Below, piece after piece: positions 57,100-64,000 of a stretch of DNA of 64,000 nucleotides (position 1 is its first letter; the number at the start of each line of letters is the position of its first letter). A model generated the notes under the pieces. The model was not told the origin of the DNA. It saw only the letters and a list, made by a program, of their open reading frames with translations, and did no database searches. The translations under genes and the position numbers were made by a program. Where the stretch lies: positions 4,960,001 through 5,024,000 of the forward strand of contig JAOVFP010000006.1 in assembly GCA_025738555.1 (NCBI GenBank), written 5' to 3'. This DNA comes from Cyathus striatus. Its lineage: Eukaryota > Basidiomycota > Agaricomycetes > Agaricales > Nidulariaceae.

Positions 57100-59090
57100 T
57101 GCGTCACTGTGTAACGTGTATGTGGGAATTAGTTCACGTGGTTTACTTAGTTGCAACGATCTGGGTCGGCCCTTGTACTTGTTACACCTCGTCCAACCCT
57201 CATCGATCATCCCCCTTCTATACGGAGAGTAGTACTACGTTTCTCGCTAAATCGCGAGACAATCTCTTCAAAATCTCGTCAAAGACAATACAGCCCACTC
57301 GACCATGGATGCCACAAAGGCCGCAGGATTCTTCCGGACTGTTCCTCTTTCGACGTGCACGTGAGGATTTTAACTTTAAGCAGTCTGCATAAGACATACT
57401 TAGATATTGGCCTCAGATTAATCGGCGCACGTTTCGATTGAACTTCTCTACCGCGCTCTCTTCGACAGATGGACTAGAGCTTGGACTGATGATGGTAGGA
57501 GGCGGCGCGGTCCAAGGAGTCACTAGCGCTGGGGGTGGAGTCACTATATAATTGGTTTCGCAGACGCAACTCTGTTATAGTACGTGCTTCTTTTCTTCGT
57601 GTTTCCATCCCCTCCTAGTACTAGTACCTTCCTTTCTTCACCCGACTATTCCTTCCTTCCTTCCTTCCTTCCTCAGTTATCATTCCACACCCGCTCCCTC
57701 TCTCTTTCACGATCGTACTATCCAGGCTCCGACCCTCCTCATCATTTCTCTCTCTCTCTCCCTTCTGTGCAACGCGCTGACGCTTCCCACAGCAACTATG
57801 TTCTAATGTCAACCCCGCTCTCTTCAATTTACACTCGCACCTGAAGCCCACTGTCCCTGTACGAAGCTCGTCGAGCGATACCAGCGGCAACTCAACGAAT
57901 GGGCTGCTGTTTTTTACGTCGTGGAGGATGCAGGGAGTGATGATTTTAAGCCTGGAAAGACGCGGAGGGGTGTAATGCATATCGGTTCGTTTTCTGTTCA
58001 TCCTTTCTATTCGCGTTCCTTTCCTATTCAGGTTTACGTTCTTTCTTCCCTTTCGCCCCCTTTCTTTATTTCTTAACACATTTTCGACATTATGCAGTAA
58101 CTAACCCTTTACGCTATATAGATATCGCATATACCACCTTCTCTCTCTCTTATGCCCACCCTCTTCAGGCTCTACTGGACCCTTAGCACCCTCATGTACA
58201 CCGTCGTAACCACAGCAATAAACTGAGCTGCAACTTTGCAATTTGCATTCGACTGGATTCTGGGTTAATTCTTTTTGTGCCAGGTTGGGTGCCGTTCAGG
58301 ATTTAAGTTTCTGACTCCACTTGCTATGACCTTACCCTACCTCTAATTTCTACCCATCAATAGTGCTCTCGTCTGTGAAGCTTAAGTCATGCAGCTTCGA
58401 TGCAGTGCACTGGACGCAGCTGGAGACACAGCTTGATATACTACGTTTAACATGCAACGCCAATGGTTGTAAGCACAACTTATACGAAGGAGCTCCAATT
58501 CAATAGCTCATCCGAGTCATCAGATGGGTACTTCGCCCGTTCGACTGCCATGACAAACTACGCAAATTAGAGAACCTTCGCCGAGTTCGAAGACGATGAC
58601 GAAGATCCAAGGTTCTAGACTGTCGAGGAGAGTTGTATATGAGGAAGGGAAACTAGTGTGTCGGAGGATAAGGATCTAAGGGCGCAAGTTATTCTTGCCC
58701 AGATTAGAACGACTTTCTGACGCCGTTTTGTTTACCACGTCCCACTAGGAAGCGATAGGATTCATCAATGCATATTTCTAACGCCCCCCACAGAAACTTC
58801 TTCCCAATGTCCACCATGCTCCTTGTCCTCACCGTCGGCATCGTCTTCCTCGACTCGCTCCTGTAACCTCGGTTTTGGCTACAAGACTTTCGCTTCATGT
58901 TCCCATTATCTTATTTATCCACCTCCTTTGTGTTTGAGCAATTCAACTCGTGCTTTCTATGTTACTGTTCCTTCTTACTCCCCCTCCTCACTTCTTGGAA
59001 CAGTATTAAGTTATACAGCAAATACTTGATTCACAAGTATTTGTGTCCTGGGTAACTCCAATGCATCACGGACCTCCATATCATGAATGA
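57100..59090 (+). repeat. R1 dispersed repeat, copy at 57 kb
   Basis: Landmarks: AATCGCGAGACAATCTCTTC (57249; its complement is near 36105), TTTCGACGTGCACGTGAGG (57348), TTGGCCTCAGATTAATCGG (about 57407), CTGATGATGGTAGGAGG (about 57487), a C/T tract (57590-57770) and CTGACGCTTCCCACAGCAAC (57777). Its second half (58.5-59.0 kb) matches 50.85-51.4 kb. Accidental frames are not called. Confidence 0.6.
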
Positions 59091-59143
59091 TGTAAGTTTT
59101 GCGCTTCAAAGTCTGAATTTTGCCACCGAATGCTTGATTTATG

Positions 59144-60836
59144 TTAGACGCCAAGTGACACTTCACTCCTACTAGTGGAAAATGTTAACCTCGCGCGGCA
59201 TGGACTGTTTTGCGGAGTACAATCGAATACATCACTCCCCCGTGTATCGAGCTCAACACCGTCCGTTTGCTCGCATCCGGAGTGCGTACTATCCGAGTAC
59301 TGCATGGTGCTGGTGGTTTGCGCAGTAGAATACATTCCTACATCGGCGGCGTTCTGATGTAAGTTGAGCATTATACGAGACATCATGGTAACCGATATGC
59401 TATTTATAGCTACTTGTTAGTCTTGACTTATTCGCCGATCAACATGATATGGCTATACCTGCTGGCAAATGTTGACAATGCACCGCGAAGAAATGGCTGT
59501 ACATATCACAATGTCAGAGTATACGATGTACCCATGGTTGCAGTTTACACGCACGCCACAGAGCTGCAGTGCATTAAGGTGAGATATGTACAATCAAGAA
59601 TAAAGTAATGTATCACTCGCATGAAATGTCAGGATATTCGATAGGTTTGCCAATGCTATTGCACTGTCAAAGAATATGGAGACTAGAATATAAAAGTGTA
59701 TCACTAAAGAACCTACGCATAATATAGAGCACCTATCAAACATAAGCGTCTTAACTAGAGACATGGATAACCGAATAACCTACCATCTCTGAGGATTAAT
59801 GAAATGAGAGGGATGTGTACTCTTGCAATGCGATGGTTTTGTCTTGTTGTCCAAGTCCTATATAAGATGAAACTGAACACCATCAAGGCTTCCCACGCAG
59901 AAGCGATGTCTGCAGAAGTGGTCAGAAATGGGCGGAAAATAGTAATATTATATATGGATTACGAATGGCACTAGAATAATGGGAGTTCTCATTATGGGGA
60001 TAGGAACTTAAAGGTGAACCCAGCTCACTTTTCCTGTGTTAATCCGACATGGCACCCGGTTCCTGCCAGTGGCTGAGAAGCGAAATGCTTCTGGCCAAAT
60101 AGAGACCACTGAATGACGTATAAGCGATAAATAGACGTAGGCGTTGAAATGAGACGTACGCATACAGCTACCAGGAGACCTGCAGCACCGCACGCCATAC
60201 ACACCAATATTTTAAATGAACGACTGTAGAGAGCATATATTCGAAGTGTAAGGAGAGCTAATTCGATGAGGCATTAGCTCAAATGGTTGGTATTTAGTTT
60301 AAAACTTTGAACGCACCACAAACAATGACTTGATTTAGAACAAGAAAAAGCTGTCGAAATAAGTTATATGTTTCGCAGCTAAACAGCTTCCTGTAGTTAA
60401 CCACCATCTTTATTTGCTTTCCAGTTACACACCTCTGTTGTAGTAGACAATTGGTTACTTCAAAATTTATTAAAAGTCGAAAGCTATAAGACGTACTGCT
60501 TCCGGTATTGTCATAAAGTTTACGATAATCTCCACCAAATTCCCAAAAAATGAAAAATAACGGTTTAAGAAAAACCAGAAACTTTTACGGGGCCCCTTCG
60601 AACGCCTCCAGAAAAAATTGATTTCGTTGCCTGAAAAGTGGTGAGACGCCACGGTGTATTAGTGTAAACACTTCTCTTACCGGTGGTTATGATGTAATCA
60701 TAGTAGAAAATAGCTTTAATGCATAGAAGATTAGCCTCATGAGGAGAGAAATATGTGAATAACACTTACATACTGCGAATATGTGAAGAAAGTTTTCAAC
60801 GAGACTTTGAATATCTATCAGCATTTGGTCGTGCAT
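59144..60836 (-). CDS. DUF6533-type seven-transmembrane receptor-like protein, multi-exon
   Basis: No long ORF exists, but splicing gives a coherent protein. Exons: 60774-60836 (start ATG 60836), 60681-60735, 60497-60630, 60317-60434, 60029-60257, about 59784-59909, one at about 59625-59740, 59459-59496 and 59144-59399. Motifs in order: YYDYIIT + NEINFFWRR and FFLNRYFSFF (the DUF6533 domain), LTLRIYALYSRSFKILV, SAWEALMVF, ISLILRDG, ALANLSNILTF, FLRGALSTFAS and SVTMMSRIMLNLH. These match the usual series in mushroom DUF6533 membrane proteins. The tail is hydrophilic (QTTSTMQYSDSTH). The intron before 59496 may use a GC donor (GCGAGT). Frames at the junctions 60029/59909 and 59784/59740 do not join cleanly in my reading, so a small lesion or other splice sites are possible. 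Confidence 0.75.
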
Positions 60837-63800
60837 ATGTTATAGTTCCCACCAACATCTCTCGGGCGGTTTCAATGCTTGTGTTGTCGTCCATCACCTG
60901 GCAAGAGCCCGTAGGAAAAAGATCACCAGTTTCAACTGCACTGGGCAGCGGAGCGACTGGAGTAGAATATGAGACTGAGCGCTAGCTATATTTTCCATGT
61001 GCCTTTAAGGATACCCAGGACCCAGGATAAAGTTGATCATAGGTGCCTACCATAAACATACATCTGACTTACATAGAGATTCAGAACTAATATCAAACTT
61101 TCTTTTGACAAGTAGGATTTTGATACGCATATCAAGAAGAGAAGATATTGAAGATAATTACATGATGTGGGTAGCATCCTCTTCCGACCTTTTATGGTTG
61201 ACAGAAGTACTCTGATATGTCAGCATGACTTCGTTGCCATTCAAAATATTTTTACATCATGCGGATTTGTTAGCACCCGCGCAACGATCAGACAGTTCTT
61301 CATGTCCATGAATGGGTAAGATATACTTAGCCATAGCAGTTCAACCCGAGAAAATTTCCCCCACGAAATACTCAGTGACTAGTTGCACGAGACTTAAAAA
61401 CAAAATGAAAATCGCGTCTCCTATTAGACACAAAAGCCGGTATTATCGCAATACGTACCTGGCCGAGGTGTCCCATTCTTAATATAATGTATTTAGACAC
61501 ACAAGTTCCCGAGCTAATAGTGTCGCCGAGGGTGCAACTATAGTTAGGGTAAATCAAAATGATTTGCCGAACTGAGCTCAACATTCAACACAAACAATCT
61601 TAGAGTCGTCAAGACTCGAAAATCTGTCGGAAAATATATCTCGAGATGCCATCATCATCTAAAATACACTCTCAATGGAGCATATACCTATACTTCGTAG
61701 GCCTTCATATGCTCCTCCACGGTCTTGTGTATCTTGCTATATGATATATCTCGATCGGATCTGCCGATATACACGTGACCTTTCTCAGGCTAGTCCGCAG
61801 AGCTGAATGCGCGCTCACTACTGGTTCACGCGTCTACCCGTGAGCCAAGTGTGGGAATTATGCGCTCGCACAACTGATTCCGCTCCCTCAGCGTCGTTTC
61901 GACAATTCTTGGTGAGGTTCCAAGGGGGTTCCTATACATAAGTACATAGAATAAATTATTATGCACATAAATAAATACTCTTAGTCATTTTTAATACCAT
62001 GAATGAAGCTTACAATTGTTCTCAAGTAGTGTTGTAGGTAGGGTTACTAATTTATGGAACAAGACTGAACATAAAAATAAAAATATATAACGAGGTAGAT
62101 ACAAAAGCAGGTAGAATATAAAATACTTTATCACCAAGCCAACGGCTTACTGATGCAGGAGGCAAAAAAAGTAATTATTTAATATTACCATACTTTAAAA
62201 TATGAATATCTTAGATTAAGTTGCTTAAATGATATTGCATGCTGATTCAATTATTATAGGGCTAAATAACTTAAGCTAAAGTCATCTTACTGGTTCTTAT
62301 TTATACCATATTTTTACTCACTATTGTACTACACTGAAATGAATACCTATACAACCAGTGAGGATAATTTGATATTACTCTATTCTTATTGATTTATACT
62401 AATAATAGCATGAGCTGATATATTTTTGTCATATATGTACCTATAAAATATGGTATACATTATCACAAATTATTTTACCTACTCTACTGCATAATTTGAT
62501 ACATATGCTCACCAGAGCAGTGATTACGGATGCAAGGCGGGGAGCACTGGTTCAATTATCATAGGTATGCTTCTGAGCTGGCGTGGCACAACCCTTTAAT
62601 GACCCTGACTCAGAACAATCTGATTCCTTATATGGTACCGATCCATTATCAAGATATAGCACAATACTACAGACTCCCCGACAGGGTGGTATTGAACAGT
62701 GTCATTTTCTAGTGAAAAATGGTGCATATGGAAGAATCTCTCCTTGTCCTGGCTACTGATAACTAAAGTCAGCCATGGAGCATCACTACGGTGATGAATG
62801 AATGGAATGTAGATGAAATAACGAGGCTCCTGAGAATTTAGAATGTAATAAACGCACTCAATGCCTAGATAATCTTAGCACATGCACAGAGGCTGGAGGT
62901 ATTAATCAACCTTCTCGGTAGTTGTATAAAATAAGTTGTGAGAAAAAACAGCACTCTATGTATATCATTTGATAAGTGGATCATGATCATCATGATGTGT
63001 TGGACTTGATGACAGTGATAATAGAGAGCATGCATAGCCAGTGGACCCACGTGTTTGATGGTTCTGACATGATTTCGGATCTCCCAGAGAGTATACAGTT
63101 TGCATGTTCAAGTACCCTATGAATGACCTATTATTTGTTGAGTAGGGGGTTCAGTTTCTTAGGAGACAAAATTACTTGAACCAGTTCCATAGCCTTTCCA
63201 AAAGTGGATCTATAAATCAAAATTTTGTTATGACGGCCAAAGTGCACATTTACATTTAATGCGCTGCGCAAACATTCTGGCCATTGTTTGGTGCACACTT
63301 TTTTGGTCTCAGAGCAGACACTTTTTATCCCAGTGCATACTTACGACTTCTTATATAATGGAGTCACTTAAGAGTCAGGTATGACTATTTAAAATCATAA
63401 AATCATTCATATTTAGGATTTCTGTACTAGATTATTCCCGCTACCTTTTAAGGTAGTAGGGTTATGTAGGGTGATGAAAACAAAATTTTGCAGAGCGAAC
63501 ACCTCCCATCAAGCAGAGTTTGAATATACGTGCAAGCTTGAAATATCAGTCATCTCCGTATCCCAACTAGTTGGAGGCACTTTGGAGGCTTGAAGCTTCT
63601 GCCACATTCAAACCACATTCAGTGCATCATTGATCAATCATCCACTAACGAGTTCTTTTGTATTTTTATTTTGCATCATTACTTACAAGTGTTATGTTAT
63701 ATAGTAGGTTTAGTTATATCTTTCAACCCAGAATACTTCATAGAATATACATTTGCTTGTACATACAAGTTTCCCTTTTGCATTTTTGATATTTCATGCT

Positions 63801-64000
63801 ATGTTATGATGTTCAGAACTATCTTTTTACAACAAAATGTCTATGCCATTACACATATTCTCTTGCAAATTTTATATTGACTGTAGCTTGTGGGCCTTGG
63901 GCCCAGATGATAAAAAATTAATTGGTAAGTAACACCTGCAAATATGACTGGAATTTCTGGGATCATTAGAAATGAATTTGGGTGATGTTTTCATGAGAAT
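60837..64000. other. No supported gene; AT-rich from 61.95 kb
   Basis: Only short frames without motifs (61033-61215, 61372-61584, 63590-63880). 61.73-61.93 kb is richer in G+C. From 61.95 kb the DNA is AT-rich with runs typical of intergenic or repeat-derived DNA. CTACCTTTTAAGGTAG at about 63440 is a short imperfect palindrome that recalls CTTACCTTAAAAGGTAG near 19877. Confidence 0.4.

Noticed and set aside
57150..57441. Frames of 96-97 codons (plus) at the 57 kb R1 copy
   Set aside because: Overlapping frames in a dispersed non-coding repeat; the complement near 36 kb is read differently.
60268..60310. tRNA-like start (TTAGCTCAAATGGTTGGTA)
   Set aside because: It resembles a tRNA A box, but there is no B box (GGTTCGA-like) at the right distance and no acceptor stem; it lies in an intron of the DUF6533-type gene.

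Overview
The window looks like nuclear DNA of a filamentous basidiomycete, most likely an Agaricomycete. The genes are broken by many introns of about 40-130 bp. They belong to families that are expanded in mushrooms: seven-transmembrane receptor-like proteins and F-box/leucine-rich proteins. The rest is dominated by fungal retrotransposons. There is no sign of prokaryotic operons, rRNA or CRISPR. I made every call by reading the sequence; no database search was possible.

Layout. 1-4.5 kb: a decayed Ty1/Copia retrotransposon behind an LTR-like repeat (called LTR-A here), cut off inside RNase H. 4.5-9.7 kb: repeat-derived DNA without a clear gene. 9.7-11.4 kb: a foldback element with arms of about 0.57 kb. 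12.2-17.7 kb: copies of a dispersed pyrimidine-rich repeat (called R1 here) around a broken F-box/LRR-like gene. 17.98-18.47 kb: a solo LTR with a perfect 5-bp target duplication. 19.9-30.67 kb: a nearly complete LINE on the minus strand with a poly(A) tail and target duplication, into which a young 1,959-bp LTR element coding only for Gag has jumped. 30.7-31.1 kb: a second LTR-A copy, next to or inside which the LINE landed. 32-37 kb: local duplications and R1 copies, some head to head. 37.4-47.2 kb: two paralogous seven-transmembrane genes on the minus strand, one destroyed by a hAT-like element and one carrying a MITE-like insert in an intron. 48.0-50.3 kb: a long inverted repeat. 52.6-53.9 kb: a third, intact paralogue. 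54.1-57.0 kb: an F-box gene split by a solo LTR-A. 57-59 kb: another R1 copy. 59.1-60.8 kb: a DUF6533-type receptor-like gene in at least nine exons. 60.8-64 kb: AT-rich DNA with no supported gene.

How the parts relate. The host genes look like an accessory cluster of membrane receptor-like and F-box genes being worn down by transposons. The older elements (Copia and LINE) carry in-frame TGA codons almost only where an arginine CGA is expected, which suggests C-to-T decay at CpG sites, as from cytosine methylation or a RIP-like process. The young Gag-only element has LTRs I read as identical, an intact ORF and only one CpG in 1,959 bp. The three seven-transmembrane paralogues share exon structure and an upstream sequence block, so they probably arose by duplication with their promoters.
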